Source: Acidobacteriota bacterium
Lineage (GTDB): Bacteria > Acidobacteriota > Terriglobia > Terriglobales > Acidobacteriaceae
DNA length: 8,229 bases
NCBI GenBank assembly: GCA_021810735.1
Contig: JAJZIF010000148.1
Location: 1-8,229 of the forward strand
Reading direction: 5' to 3'
Below, in pieces: positions 1-8,229 of the stretch. The notes beneath the pieces are model-generated. The model ran no database searches. It was not told the DNA's origin and saw only the letters and a list, made by a program, of their open reading frames with translations. Position 1 is the first letter of the stretch. Each line of letters begins with the position of its first letter. Position numbers and translations under genes: made by a program.

Positions 1-1
1 C

Positions 2-901
2 ATCACCATCACCGGCGGCGAAACCCTCCTGCACCCCGAACTGGAAAAAGTGATCGCGCGCATTCGCAGCTACAAGATGATCTGCGTCATGATCACCAAC
101 GGCTACCTGCTCTCCATCGATCGCATCAAGAGCCTCAATCGCGCCGGCCTCGACCGCATGCAGATCAGCATTGACAATATCGAGCCCGACAGCGTCTCGA
201 AGAAGAGCCTGCGCATCCTCGACCTCCGCCTTCGCTGGCTGGCCGAGTACGCCGAGTTCCCCGTCCACATTCACTCGGTCGTCGGCGCCGGCACCAGCAA
301 GCCCTCTGACGTGCTCACCATCCAGAAGCGCGCCAAGGAGCTCGGCCATCTCAGCACCGCCGGCATCGTCCACGACGAAACCGGCAAAATCAAGCCCATC
401 GACGAGGAGAGCCGCCGCGTCCTCAAGGAAGTGGAAGACAAGACGCGATCCGCCTTCTCCTTTGCGCGCCACAACCCATGGCGTAAGAATCTGCTCGCCG
501 GCAAGCCAAATGACTGGCATTGCCCCGCCGGCGGACGCCATCTCTACATCTGCGAGTTCGGTCTCGTCCACTATTGCATGGCGCAGCGCGGCTATCCCGC
601 CATTCCACTTGAGCAGTACACCATTGAGGACTGCGTCCGCGAAGCCAAAAAACCCAAGTCCTGCGCGCCCTACTGCACCGTCTTCTGCGTGCACCGCATT
701 GCCTGGGTCGACCAGCTCCGCGAGAACCCCAGCCAGGCGCTCGTCCAGCTTTTCCCGCCGGACGAAAGCACCGGCCAGTCCACCATCCCCGCGCCTGTAC
801 GCGTCTTGCAATCGCTCTTCAGCGGCTCCAGCGGCAAGAAACCCGGAGCCGCGACCGTCGCCTTCCGCAAGGCCGCCATGCGCCTGCTAAAAATCAGCTA
901 A
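2..901 (+). CDS. Radical SAM protein with Cys-rich C-terminal domain (5' end missing)
   Basis: The reading frame is open from base 2 to a TAA at 899-901, giving 299 visible residues. It begins inside the radical SAM barrel: residues 1-8 read ITITGGET, the GGE motif that contacts the SAM amino group. The CxxxCxxC cluster motif would lie upstream of the window. The barrel continues with an ITNGYLLS strand (about 36-44) and an MQISIDN strand (about 53-59). The C-terminal part has seven cysteines at about 174, 184, 192, 211, 221, 225 and 229. The last three are spaced C-x3-C-x3-C, which suggests a SPASM or twitch-like auxiliary iron-sulfur domain. The GTG at 50 lies inside the conserved barrel and is not the start. 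The substrate cannot be assigned. The gene converges on sqdX and ends just before a strong terminator, so it is a separate transcription unit. The superfamily call is confident; the function is unknown. Confidence 0.85.
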   Translation: MTITGGETLLHPELEKVIARIRSYKMICVMITNGYLLSIDRIKSLNRAGLDRMQISIDNIEPDSVSKKSLRILDLRLRWLAEYAEFPVHIHSVVGAGTSKPSDVLTIQKRAKELGHLSTAGIVHDETGKIKPIDEESRRVLKEVEDKTRSAFSFARHNPWRKNLLAGKPNDWHCPAGGRHLYICEFGLVHYCMAQRGYPAIPLEQYTIEDCVREAKKPKSCAPYCTVFCVHRIAWVDQLRENPSQALVQLFPPDESTGQSTIPAPVRVLQSLFSGSSGKKPGAATVAFRKAAMRLLKIS

Positions 902-917
902 AGTCGACCGCAAAATC

Positions 918-956
918 AAAAACCCACTCAGTCCTCGCTGAGTGGGTTTTTCTCTT
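918..956. terminator. Strong intrinsic terminator, probably bidirectional
   Basis: A perfect 14-bp inverted repeat pairs 918-931 with 938-951 around a 6-nt loop. The outer five pairs are A-T, so the right arm ends in a T run followed by CTCTTT on the plus strand. On the minus strand the same hairpin also ends in five T residues, then GATTTT. It starts 17 nt after the radical SAM stop codon and also lies downstream of the converging sqdX gene, so it can terminate both. Confidence 0.9.
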
Positions 957-976
957 TAGAATCACAGTGATGTTGC

Positions 977-1008
977 TCCATTCCAGCCCGTTTTTGGGCT
1001 GGAGTGGG
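977..1008 (-). terminator. Second hairpin just after sqdX
   Basis: Bases 977-989 pair with 996-1008 around a 6-nt loop, a stem of about 13 bp including G-T pairs. It lies 14 nt past the sqdX stop codon. On the minus strand no T run follows, so on its own it is not a classic intrinsic terminator. It may stabilise the 3' end of the sqd mRNA, or work in tandem with the hairpin at 918-951. Confidence 0.5.
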
Positions 1009-1021
1009 CCTCGCCAGCGGA

Positions 1022-2299
1022 CTAGCCCACCGCCGGCTCTGCTTTCCGCTTGCCGCCGCGCGCGGTTTCCGCCGCATGCCGCCGGTAGGTCGCACCGGAA
1101 ATCTCCAGCCGCGTGCAGATCGCCTCGGGCGTTTCGCCCATGGCCGCCGCTTCCCTGATCTCGATCGCCAGCCGCTCTTCGCGCAGCAGCACGCGCCGGT
1201 AGTAGTCCTCCAGTTGCCGCGTCGCCGCGGACCATCCCCACTCCTCGGCATCCCTGCGCGCATTCACTCGCATCTGCGCATGATGCTCAGGATCGGCCAG
1301 CAACTGCTGCACGGCCTTCACATGGCCCATCTCATCCGCTGGATCGTAAAGGTGGCCCGTCACACCGTCCTGCACAATGTCCGCCGTGCCGCCCGCATTC
1401 GGCGTCACCACCGGGCATCCGGCCGCCATCGCCTCCAGCAGCACCAGTCCCAGCGTTTCCGTGCGCGAGGGCAGAAGGAACACATCGCCGGAAGCAAAGG
1501 CCGAAGCCAGATCCTCGCCGCGCATGAATCCCGCAAAATACGTCGGCGTCCCCGCAAAATACTGTTCCAGCTTCTCGCGGTGCGGCCCGTCGCCCACCAG
1601 CGCCAGCCGCAGTCCCGGAGTCGCCTCCAGCACATCCTTGCAGCGCTCAATTTCCTTCTCTGCCGAAAGCCGTCCGATGTAGACCAGCAACTTTTCTTCG
1701 GGATGCCCCTGCGTCAGCCGCTCGCGCATCTCGCGGCTCGCCCGGCTCGGGTGGAAAGTCTGCGTATCCACGCCGCGCCGCCAAAGCTGCACGCGCTGGA
1801 TGCCATGCTCCTCCAGCTCGCCCTGCATCACGCTCGAAGTCGCCAGCGTCAGGTCCGCGCGGTTGTACCCGCGCCGCATCCCCCACCACATCAGCGGTTC
1901 CAGCTGGCCCAGCTTGTAGTACTTCAGATATTTGGGAAGGTGCGTGTGGTAGGAAACCACCAACGGCTTCCGATAGCGCACCGAGTAAAAGAACGCCGAC
2001 ACAGCCAGCACCGCTGGATTGATCGCATGAATCACGTCCGGCCGGAACTCGTTCAGCGCCGCCCCCACGTAAGACCGCGGAATCGCGAGTTTCAGGTCGG
2101 GATAAAGAGGAAAAGGGAATCCTGGCACGCCCGTCACCGGCGTCCCCTCAAAGTCCGTAACGCCCTTCGGCGCGATGATCATCACCTCGTGACCGAATTC
2201 CCGCAGATGCCGGATGGTATGGCACAACCGCGTCACGATTCCGTCGATCTTCGGCAGAAAGGTTTCCGTCAGGATGGCGATGCGTAACGGCTTCGCCAT
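1022..2299 (-). CDS. sqdX: SQD2/SqdX-type sulfoquinovosyltransferase (GT4 family)
   Basis: This 425-aa protein is predicted to move sulfoquinovose from UDP-sulfoquinovose to diacylglycerol at the membrane, the last step of SQDG synthesis. The N-terminal half is a GT-B acceptor domain, with RIAILTETFLPKIDG at 6-20 and SYHTH at 116-120. The donor domain carries QLWRRGVDTQTFHP (171-184), YIGRLSAEKE (207-216), VGDGP (235-239) and the retaining GT4 E-x7-E motif at E281 and E289. DLTLATS, the LW-x-x-GVD-x-x-x-FHP block and the GDVFLLPSRTETLGLVLLEAM block are very close to what I recall of plant SQD2 and cyanobacterial SqdX. The ATG at 2299 is preferred because GGAG lies 6 nt upstream; the frame stays open to 2410, but that extension looks unlike the family and would overlap sqdB. 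The family-like part ends near residue 371. A further tail of about 54 residues contains a helix-turn-helix-like stretch. A general GT4 mannosyl- or glucosyltransferase is the alternative, but the adjacent sqdB argues against it. Confidence 0.9.
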   Translation of the reverse strand: MAKPLRIAILTETFLPKIDGIVTRLCHTIRHLREFGHEVMIIAPKGVTDFEGTPVTGVPGFPFPLYPDLKLAIPRSYVGAALNEFRPDVIHAINPAVLAVSAFFYSVRYRKPLVVSYHTHLPKYLKYYKLGQLEPLMWWGMRRGYNRADLTLATSSVMQGELEEHGIQRVQLWRRGVDTQTFHPSRASREMRERLTQGHPEEKLLVYIGRLSAEKEIERCKDVLEATPGLRLALVGDGPHREKLEQYFAGTPTYFAGFMRGEDLASAFASGDVFLLPSRTETLGLVLLEAMAAGCPVVTPNAGGTADIVQDGVTGHLYDPADEMGHVKAVQQLLADPEHHAQMRVNARRDAEEWGWSAATRQLEDYYRRVLLREERLAIEIREAAAMGETPEAICTRLEISGATYRRHAAETARGGKRKAEPAVG

Positions 2300-2305
2300 T
2301 CCCGA

Positions 2306-2309
2306 CTCC
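2306..2309 (-). promoter_or_regulatory. Shine-Dalgarno site that fixes the sqdX start
   Basis: Read on the minus strand, GGAG lies 6 nt before the ATG at 2299. It lies inside the 46-nt sqdB-sqdX gap, which rules against the longer open frame that begins within sqdB. Confidence 0.75.
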
Positions 2310-2345
2310 ACGCTCTGAGCGGCGGATTCCCTTTCTCTCAAAGAC

Positions 2346-3882
<1,537 letters not shown>

Positions 3883-4812
3883 TCAGCGGCCGGAGCCGGC
3901 CGCCGCGGATGCTGCCCGCCGCAATCGCACCAGAACTTCCTCCAGCGCATCTTCCCACTTGGCCAACCGGACGCCAAACTTTGCTTCCAGTGCACGGTTC
4001 GAAAGCACGGAGTTCCCAGGCCGCTTTGCCGGCGCAGGATAATCCACCGTCGCAATCGCCTCCACCCGTGGCTTGCGCCCGTCCAGCAAATCCGCCCCGC
4101 GCTCAAAAATCGCCCGCGCAAACCCGCACCAAGTCGTCGCGCCGGCATTGGTCATGTGATATATCCCCGTCCAATTTTCAGGCACACCCAGTTCTCCGGC
4201 GTGGGCTTTTTCCACAACTGCGCGCGTCGCATCGGCAATCGCGATTGAACTCGTCGGCGCGCCATGTTGATCGTCCACCACGCGCAGCTCTTCGCGCTCG
4301 CGGCCCAGCCGCAGCATCGTCAGCAGAAAATTCCTCCCATGCGGCCCATAGACCCAGCTCGTGCGGAAAATCAGATGCTTGCCGCCCACTTCGCGAATCG
4401 CCTGCTCACCGGCCAATTTGCTCGCCCCATACACACTGAGTGGATTCGTCCGATCCTCTTCCACCCACGGCCCCATCTTCGTTCCATCGAAGACATAGTC
4501 CGTCGAATAGTGCACCAGCAGCGCATCTCGCCGCCGCGCCTCTTCGGCCAGCACCCGCGGAGCCTCCGCATTGATCGCCTTCGCCAGCTCCGGCTCCGAC
4601 TCGGCGCGGTCCACTGCCGTATACGCCGCCGCATTCAGAATCACGTCCGGCTCCGTCCGCCGCACCACATCCCGCACCTGATCCGCTGCCGCAACGTCAA
4701 CCGTTTTCCGGTCTACGGCAACCAGTTCCCCAAAGCCCGCGAAGCTGCGATGCAGCTCTGTACCCACCTGCCCCGTTGCGCCCACAATCAGCACACGCGG
4801 AACACCGCTCAC
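3883..4812 (-). CDS. rfbD: dTDP-4-dehydrorhamnose reductase
   Basis: This 309-aa enzyme performs the last step of dTDP-L-rhamnose synthesis, reducing dTDP-4-keto-L-rhamnose with NAD(P)H in the cytoplasm. The cofactor motif GATGQVG lies at 11-17. NAAAYTAVDRAE (60-71) and HYSTDYVFDG (101-110) are typical of RmlD, and VYGASK (127-132) holds the Y-x3-K pair. T104, Y128 and K132 coincide with the catalytic residues of the Salmonella enzyme. RPGNSVLS at 264-271 is the usual C-terminal substrate motif. The length fits the family, with a short Ala/Gly-rich tail. The start is GTG, with GAGGTG 5 nt upstream, and it overlaps the rfbC stop by 4 nt (GTGA), so translation is probably coupled. It is the last gene of the rfb operon. 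Confidence 0.96.
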   Translation of the reverse strand: MSGVPRVLIVGATGQVGTELHRSFAGFGELVAVDRKTVDVAAADQVRDVVRRTEPDVILNAAAYTAVDRAESEPELAKAINAEAPRVLAEEARRRDALLVHYSTDYVFDGTKMGPWVEEDRTNPLSVYGASKLAGEQAIREVGGKHLIFRTSWVYGPHGRNFLLTMLRLGREREELRVVDDQHGAPTSSIAIADATRAVVEKAHAGELGVPENWTGIYHMTNAGATTWCGFARAIFERGADLLDGRKPRVEAIATVDYPAPAKRPGNSVLSNRALEAKFGVRLAKWEDALEEVLVRLRRAASAAAGSGR

Positions 4813-5354
4813 GCGTACACCTCGGCTTCACGAAATTTCGTGCCCTGGGCGTCTTTCTCAGACACAATCACGCTCGCGGCATCCACCGGCCACGCGATTG
4901 CCAGCTCCGGATCATCCCACAAAATCGTCCGCTCGCCGGCGGCTGAATAGTAGTCCGTCACCTTGTACGAGAAGCCAACCGTCTCCGTCAGCGCCAGAAA
5001 CGCATGCCCAAAGCCCGGCGGAATCCACAGCATCCTGCCGTTCTCCTCCGACAACTCCACCGCGACATGCTTGCCAAAGTGAGACGAGCTCCGCCGCAGA
5101 TCCACGGCCACGTCCAGCACCGCGCCGTAGGCCACGCGCACGAGCTTTCCCTGCGGCTGAATGATCTGGTAGTGAATCCCGCGCAGCACGTTCTTCTTTG
5201 AAATCGAAAAGTTGTCCTGCACCCAGGTCGTGGGCAATCCGGCCTCTTCCATCCGGCGCAGGTTCCACGTCTCCAGGAACGCGCCGCGGTTATCCCGGTA
5301 CACCGCCGGAGTCAGCACCAGGACCCCCGGCAGCGCAGTCTCTTCTACTTTCAC
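4809..5354 (-). CDS. rfbC: dTDP-4-dehydrorhamnose 3,5-epimerase
   Basis: This 181-aa cupin-fold enzyme epimerises dTDP-4-keto-6-deoxyglucose at C3 and C5. The N-terminal region has [19 protein letters not shown] (10-28). The core [19 protein letters not shown] lies at 45-63 and contains the catalytic base H61. YKVTDYYS (130-137) contains the catalytic Tyr, and [13 protein letters not shown] (144-156) and LSEKD-like SEKD (165-168) complete the family pattern. The length is normal. The start is GTG, supported by the strong GGAGGG site just upstream, and it overlaps the rfbA stop by 4 nt. A GTG start at 4812 for rfbD overlaps its own stop in the same way. Confidence 0.96.
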   Translation of the reverse strand: MKVEETALPGVLVLTPAVYRDNRGAFLETWNLRRMEEAGLPTTWVQDNFSISKKNVLRGIHYQIIQPQGKLVRVAYGAVLDVAVDLRRSSSHFGKHVAVELSEENGRMLWIPPGFGHAFLALTETVGFSYKVTDYYSAAGERTILWDDPELAIAWPVDAASVIVSEKDAQGTKFREAEVYA

Positions 5355-6244
5355 TGGTTGCCCTCCGGCGAAAGATATGGCTCGCGCAACAGTCCCAACA
5401 GATACTCCCCGTATCCGCTCTTGCGAATCGGCTGCGCCAGCGCCTCCAGTTGTTCGGCTGAAATGTAACCCAGCCGGTACGCAATCTCTTCCGGACAGGC
5501 GATCTTCAACCCTTGCCTGCGCTCCACCGTCTGGATGAACAATCCCGCCTCAAACAACGAGTCATGCGTCCCCGTGTCCAGCCACGCCATGCCCCGGCTC
5601 ATGATCTGCACATTCAGCTTCCCGGCTTCCAGGTAAACGCGGTTCAAATCCGTGATTTCCAGCTCGCCGCGCGGTGAAGGCTTCAGCGCACCGGCGATGT
5701 CCACCACCTGGTTATCGTAAAAGTAGAGCCCCGTCACCGCGTACCGCGACTTCGGCGCCTTCGGCTTCTCTTCCAGGCTGATCGCCTTGCCGTTGCGGTC
5801 AAACTCCACCACGCCGTACCGCTCCGGATCATGCACCGGATAAGCAAACACCGTCGCGCCCTCCTTCAATTGCGCCGCTTCCTGCAATTGCTTTGAGAAC
5901 GACTGCCCGTAGTAGATGTTGTCGCCCAGCACCAGCGAACACGTATCGTTGCCGATGAACTCGCGCCCAATCAGGAACGCCTGCGCCAGCCCGTCCGGGC
6001 TCGGCTGCACGGCATAGGAAATGTGGATCCCCCAGCCATGCCCATCGCCAAGCAGGTCCGCAAAACGCGCCGTATCCTGCGGCGTCGAGATCACCAGGAT
6101 ATCCCTGAGCCCCGCCAGCATCAGAGTGCTCAGCGGGTAATAGACCAGCGGCTTGTCATACACCGGCAACAGTTGCTTCGAAACCACCTGGGTCACCGGA
6201 TATAACCGTGTCCCCGAACCGCCTGCCAGAATAATTCCCTTCAT
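5351..6244 (-). CDS. rfbA: Glucose-1-phosphate thymidylyltransferase
   Basis: This 297-aa nucleotidyltransferase joins glucose-1-phosphate and dTTP to give dTDP-glucose, the committed step of the rhamnose pathway and a usual point of feedback inhibition by dTDP-rhamnose. The nucleotide-binding signature GGSGTRLYP lies at 8-16, followed by [11 protein letters not shown] (22-32). [11 protein letters not shown] (80-90) contacts the base and sugar, LGDNIYYG (106-113) holds the metal Asp, and EEKP (158-161) and [10 protein letters not shown] (221-230) are conserved. The open frame continues upstream to 6385 inside rfbB, but the signature starts at the ATG at 6244, which has GGAG 11 nt upstream. 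That start overlaps the rfbB stop by 4 nt (ATGA). The length matches the family. Confidence 0.97.
   Translation of the reverse strand: MKGIILAGGSGTRLYPVTQVVSKQLLPVYDKPLVYYPLSTLMLAGLRDILVISTPQDTARFADLLGDGHGWGIHISYAVQPSPDGLAQAFLIGREFIGNDTCSLVLGDNIYYGQSFSKQLQEAAQLKEGATVFAYPVHDPERYGVVEFDRNGKAISLEEKPKAPKSRYAVTGLYFYDNQVVDIAGALKPSPRGELEITDLNRVYLEAGKLNVQIMSRGMAWLDTGTHDSLFEAGLFIQTVERRQGLKIACPEEIAYRLGYISAEQLEALAQPIRKSGYGEYLLGLLREPYLSPEGNQ
5361..5366 (-). promoter_or_regulatory. Shine-Dalgarno site for the rfbC GTG start
   Basis: GGAGGG on the minus strand lies 6 nt before the GTG at 5354, inside the last codons of rfbA. It is the strongest ribosome site in the operon and justifies the GTG start. Confidence 0.75.
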
Positions 6245-7326
6245 TGCGTCAGACGCTCCGCGTAATTCTGTTCGATCCAGTTCATATACGCACCCGTCCG
6301 CACGCCTTCCACCCAGTCCAGATTCTCCAGGTACCAGCGCACCGTATGGCGCAATCCGTCTTCGAAATTCTCCGCCGGCTTCCAACCCAGCTCGCGTGCA
6401 ATCTTGGATGCGTCAATGGCATAGCGCCGGTCATGCCCCGGCCGGTCCTTCACAAAGGTGATCAGCTTCCGCCGCGAACCTATCCCCGCATCCGGCCGCA
6501 TCTCGTCTACCAGGTCGCAGATTGTCCCCACCACGTCCAGATTCTTCCGCTCACTGTTGCCGCCAATGTTGTACGTCTCCCCTACCTGCCCGCGCTCCAG
6601 CACCGCCCGAATCGCCGAACAGTGGTCCTTCACGTACAGCCAGTCGCGCACATTCGCCCCATCGCCGTACACCGGCAGCGGCTTGCCTTCGAGCGCATTC
6701 AAAATCATCAGCGGAATCAGCTTCTCAGGAAACTGAAACGGCCCGTAGTTGTTCGAGCAGTTCGTCGTCAGCACCGGCAGCCCAAAAGTGTGGTGATAGG
6801 CTCGCACCAGGTGATCCGACCCTGCCTTTGAAGCCGCATACGGACTGTTCGGCGCATACGGCGTCGTCTCACAAAATGCCGCATCCTCCGGCCCAAGCGT
6901 CCCATAAACCTCGTCCGTCGAAACGTGCAGAAACCGGAAAGCCCTTTGTCCCTCATCGTCCAGCGACCGCCAGTAAGTCTTCGCCTGATCCAGCAGCGTG
7001 AACGTGCCATGAATGTTCGTGCGAAGAAATGCCTCCGGCCCAACGATTGACCGGTCCACATGGCTCTCCGCGGCAAAATGCACAATCGCTTTGGGCCGAT
7101 GTTCCCGCAGCAGCGAAGCCACCTGCTCCGCGTCGCAAATGTCTCCGCGCACCAGCACATGCCGCCGGTCAGCCTTCAACGCAGCCAGGTTTGCCGGATT
7201 CCCGGCATACGTCAGCAGGTCGAGATTCACCACCGGCGTGCCTGCGCTCTCCAGCCAGTCCAGCACAAAATTGGAGCCGATAAACCCAGCCCCGCCGGTT
7301 ACCACGATTGTGTCATTCAAATGCAT
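6241..7326 (-). CDS. rfbB: dTDP-glucose 4,6-dehydratase
   Basis: This 361-aa NAD-dependent enzyme converts dTDP-glucose to dTDP-4-keto-6-deoxyglucose, the second step of rhamnose synthesis. The cofactor motif GGAGFIG lies at 11-17. [13 protein letters not shown] (35-47), [11 protein letters not shown] (84-94), the catalytic STDEVYG (136-142, with D138 and E139) and YAASK (163-167, Y163 and K167) are in the right order. [17 protein letters not shown] (189-205), [12 protein letters not shown] (221-232) and [11 protein letters not shown] (295-305) are RmlB substrate motifs. The open frame runs back to 7500, but those 58 residues look unlike the family, and [12 protein letters not shown] is a normal RmlB start. 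The ribosome site is weak (GAGAG about 10 nt upstream). It is the first gene of the rfbBACD operon, with a leader of roughly 200 nt if the patch near 7560 is its promoter. Confidence 0.97.
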   Translation of the reverse strand: MHLNDTIVVTGGAGFIGSNFVLDWLESAGTPVVNLDLLTYAGNPANLAALKADRRHVLVRGDICDAEQVASLLREHRPKAIVHFAAESHVDRSIVGPEAFLRTNIHGTFTLLDQAKTYWRSLDDEGQRAFRFLHVSTDEVYGTLGPEDAAFCETTPYAPNSPYAASKAGSDHLVRAYHHTFGLPVLTTNCSNNYGPFQFPEKLIPLMILNALEGKPLPVYGDGANVRDWLYVKDHCSAIRAVLERGQVGETYNIGGNSERKNLDVVGTICDLVDEMRPDAGIGSRRKLITFVKDRPGHDRRYAIDASKIARELGWKPAENFEDGLRHTVRWYLENLDWVEGVRTGAYMNWIEQNYAERLTQ

Positions 7327-7497
7327 TCCGCCAGCGCTCTCACTCTGCAACTGAATTAGGAAAGGCGATAAAACCGCCGCCTGACAAACACGCCTACGAA
7401 GGCAGCATACCAGCCTGAAAGAGGAGCTATCCTCCGCAACAGCCTCGGCTGCCCTCACTCGCGCCATACACGGCGAATCGAGCCACACGCTCAGCAG

Positions 7498-7521
7498 CAT
7501 GCCCGGAAAAGAGAGGGCATG
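7498..7521. repeat. Inverted repeat in the divergent region
   Basis: CATGCCC at 7498-7504 is complementary to GGGCATG at 7515-7521, with a purine-rich 10-nt spacer. On the minus strand it would lie in the rfb leader, where it could form a 7-bp hairpin. As DNA, its size would suit a dimeric regulator. No T run follows it. Confidence 0.4.
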
Positions 7522-7537
7522 GAAGATCCGGCAGGAG

Positions 7538-7587
7538 GTTAAGGTCGTATTCTAATTGATTATAATGAGCCAAGCTTCCTTCATCAC
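7538..7587. promoter_or_regulatory. Possible divergent promoter patch
   Basis: The palindrome ATTATAAT at 7559-7566 gives a perfect TATAAT on both strands. On the minus strand it is preceded at a 17-nt spacing by GTGATG (7587-7582), a 3-of-6 match to the -35 consensus, and would drive rfbB. On the plus strand TTAAGG (7539-7544) lies 16 nt upstream, also weak, and would drive the glycosyltransferase gene. The -10 match is good, but the -35 matches are poor on both sides. Confidence 0.35.
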
Positions 7588-7672
7588 CTATGCAGCAAGC
7601 AAATTACCCCCCCGCCGCATCTGAATCCGGATGGCCACCCCAACAATGAAAGTCCGAACCCTCCAACAAAGA

Positions 7673-7704
7673 CAGGCCGACCGAAGCCTGAAGGCTTTTC
7701 AGGG
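7673..7704 (+). promoter_or_regulatory. Overlapping hairpins in the glycosyltransferase leader
   Basis: CAGGC at 7673-7677 can pair with GCCTG at 7686-7690. Alternatively AAGCCT at 7684-7689 can pair with AGGCTT at 7692-7697, which ends in a short T run (7696-7699). The two pairings share bases 7686-7689 and so exclude each other. CCTG at 7687-7690 can also pair with CAGG at 7700-7703, which would cover the ribosome site. This could be an attenuator or translational switch. The stems are short, so chance is possible. Confidence 0.3.
7701..7704 (+). promoter_or_regulatory. Shine-Dalgarno site for the GT2 GTG start
   Basis: AGGG lies 8 nt before the GTG at 7713. An in-frame TGA at 7689-7691 rules out any start further upstream, and the GTG is the first usable start codon after it. 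Confidence 0.6.
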
Positions 7705-7712
7705 CCGCTGCT

Positions 7713-8229
7713 GTGACTGAAATTACCGCATCCATCGTTCTGTATCGCACTCCGGAATCACAGCTGATGTGCCTGATCGACTGCATCCAGAAATCGACGA
7801 TGGCAATCGAAACATTCCTCGTTGACAACTCCCCCAGCCCCGTCGATCTTCCATGCTTCCACCTCCCCGGAATCACTTACATTCGCGCAGACACAAACAG
7901 GGGCTATGGAGCCGGACATAATATTGTCCTTCGCAGGATTATAGATAAATCAAAATATCACTTCGTCTTGAATCCTGATATCTATTTCGGTCCCGAAGAG
8001 ATCGAGAAGATGATCCGTTTTATGGATGCGAATTCCACAATCGGACAGCTTATGCCAAAGATTGTCTATCCCGATGGCAGCCTGCAATACCTCTGCAAGC
8101 TTCTGCCCACCCCTACAGACCTGTTCCTCCGGCGCTTTGCCTTCGGGCCGCTCAAGAGGATTTCAGATGCCCGTGCCGAACGATTCGAACTTCAGAACAC
8201 CCGCTACGAACAGGTCATGGATGTCCCTT
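7713..8229 (+). CDS. GT2 glycosyltransferase, rhamnosyltransferase-like (3' end missing)
   Basis: The window holds 172 codons starting at a GTG and running off the right edge. The protein begins TEITASIVLYRTP, the first strand of a GT-A fold. FLVDNS (35-40), NRGYGAGHNI (62-71) and FVLNPDI (84-90, in the DxD position) follow in the usual GT2 order. The later stretch PKIVYPDGSLQ (115-125) and LLPTPTDLFLRR (130-141) resembles WbbL/RfbF-type rhamnosyltransferases. It would be a cytoplasmic-face enzyme adding a sugar, plausibly rhamnose from dTDP-rhamnose, to a lipid-linked glycan; this donor is inferred from resemblance and from the adjacent rfb operon. The gene is divergent from rfb. Its codons are visibly more AT-rich than those of its neighbours (ATA, AAA, AAT, TTT and AGG appear), as is common for transferred glycan genes. 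Family confidence is high, donor confidence moderate. Confidence 0.88.
   Translation, partial: MTEITASIVLYRTPESQLMCLIDCIQKSTMAIETFLVDNSPSPVDLPCFHLPGITYIRADTNRGYGAGHNIVLRRIIDKSKYHFVLNPDIYFGPEEIEKMIRFMDANSTIGQLMPKIVYPDGSLQYLCKLLPTPTDLFLRRFAFGPLKRISDARAERFELQNTRYEQVMDVP

Larger units (their letters stand above)
7327..7712. other. 386-nt divergent intergenic region
   Basis: This region separates the rfb operon from the divergent glycosyltransferase gene. I see no real gene in it. Tiny plus-strand frames such as the 19-codon one starting at 7590 lack a ribosome site. It holds an AT-rich promoter-like patch near 7550-7566, several small hairpins that would form in the rfb leader (for example 7364-7378, 7392-7403 and 7421-7434), an inverted repeat at 7498-7521, a run of seven C residues at 7607-7613, and overlapping hairpins just before 7713. 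Confidence 0.6.

Noticed and set aside
1004..2287. A 427-codon plus-strand open frame antisense to sqdX
   Set aside because: It mirrors sqdX codons, is rich in Arg, His and Pro, has no family motifs or ribosome site, and sqdX is unmistakable on the other strand.
6245..6385. 47-residue N-terminal extension of rfbA
   Set aside because: It lies inside rfbB in another frame, and the enzyme signature starts right after the ATG at 6244.
7327..7500. 58-residue N-terminal extension of rfbB
   Set aside because: It has no similarity to RmlB, and the NAD-binding motif sits at the normal distance from the ATG at 7326.
7607..7613. Run of seven C residues as a phase-variation tract
   Set aside because: It is short and outside any supported coding region or promoter spacer, so there is no clear switching effect.
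7565..7649. 19-codon leader peptides starting at 7565 or 7590
   Set aside because: Neither has a ribosome site at a suitable distance, and neither shows a run of control codons.

Overview
The window is GC-rich and densely coded, with strong Shine-Dalgarno sites and 4-nt gene overlaps, so it is a bacterial chromosome fragment. The style of the radical SAM protein and the overall composition suggest an Acidobacteria-like soil bacterium. That assignment is an impression from protein resemblance, not something the window proves. No rRNA, tRNA, CRISPR array, insertion sequence or phage gene is visible.

Layout. (1) Bases 2-901, plus strand: the C-terminal part of a radical SAM protein whose start lies outside the window. 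(2) Bases 902-1021: a convergent junction with a strong, probably bidirectional, intrinsic terminator and a second hairpin. (3) Bases 1022-3494, minus strand: two genes closely matching the plant/cyanobacterial sulfolipid pathway. sqdB (SQD1, UDP-sulfoquinovose synthase) is followed 46 nt downstream by sqdX (SQD2, sulfoquinovosyltransferase). (4) Bases 3495-3882: a 388-nt gap with no convincing gene. (5) Bases 3883-7326, minus strand: a complete dTDP-L-rhamnose operon in the order rfbB-rfbA-rfbC-rfbD, with a 4-nt ATGA or GTGA overlap at each of its three junctions. (6) Bases 7327-7712: a divergent intergenic region with an AT-rich promoter-like patch and several small hairpins. (7) Bases 7713-8229, plus strand: the first 172 codons of a GT2 glycosyltransferase resembling rhamnosyltransferases. 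It is more AT-rich than its neighbours and runs off the window.

How the genes fit together. RfbA, RfbB, RfbC and RfbD convert glucose-1-phosphate and dTTP to dTDP-L-rhamnose. The divergent GT2 enzyme is a plausible user of that donor in surface polysaccharide synthesis, so the right half looks like the edge of a glycan cluster. SqdB would make UDP-sulfoquinovose from UDP-glucose and sulfite, and SqdX would move the sulfoquinovose to diacylglycerol to give the sulfolipid SQDG. The most interesting point is a complete two-step SQD1/SQD2-type module, with catalytic residues conserved, in a genome that shows no sign of photosynthesis here. Its SqdX also carries an unusual C-terminal tail resembling a helix-turn-helix.
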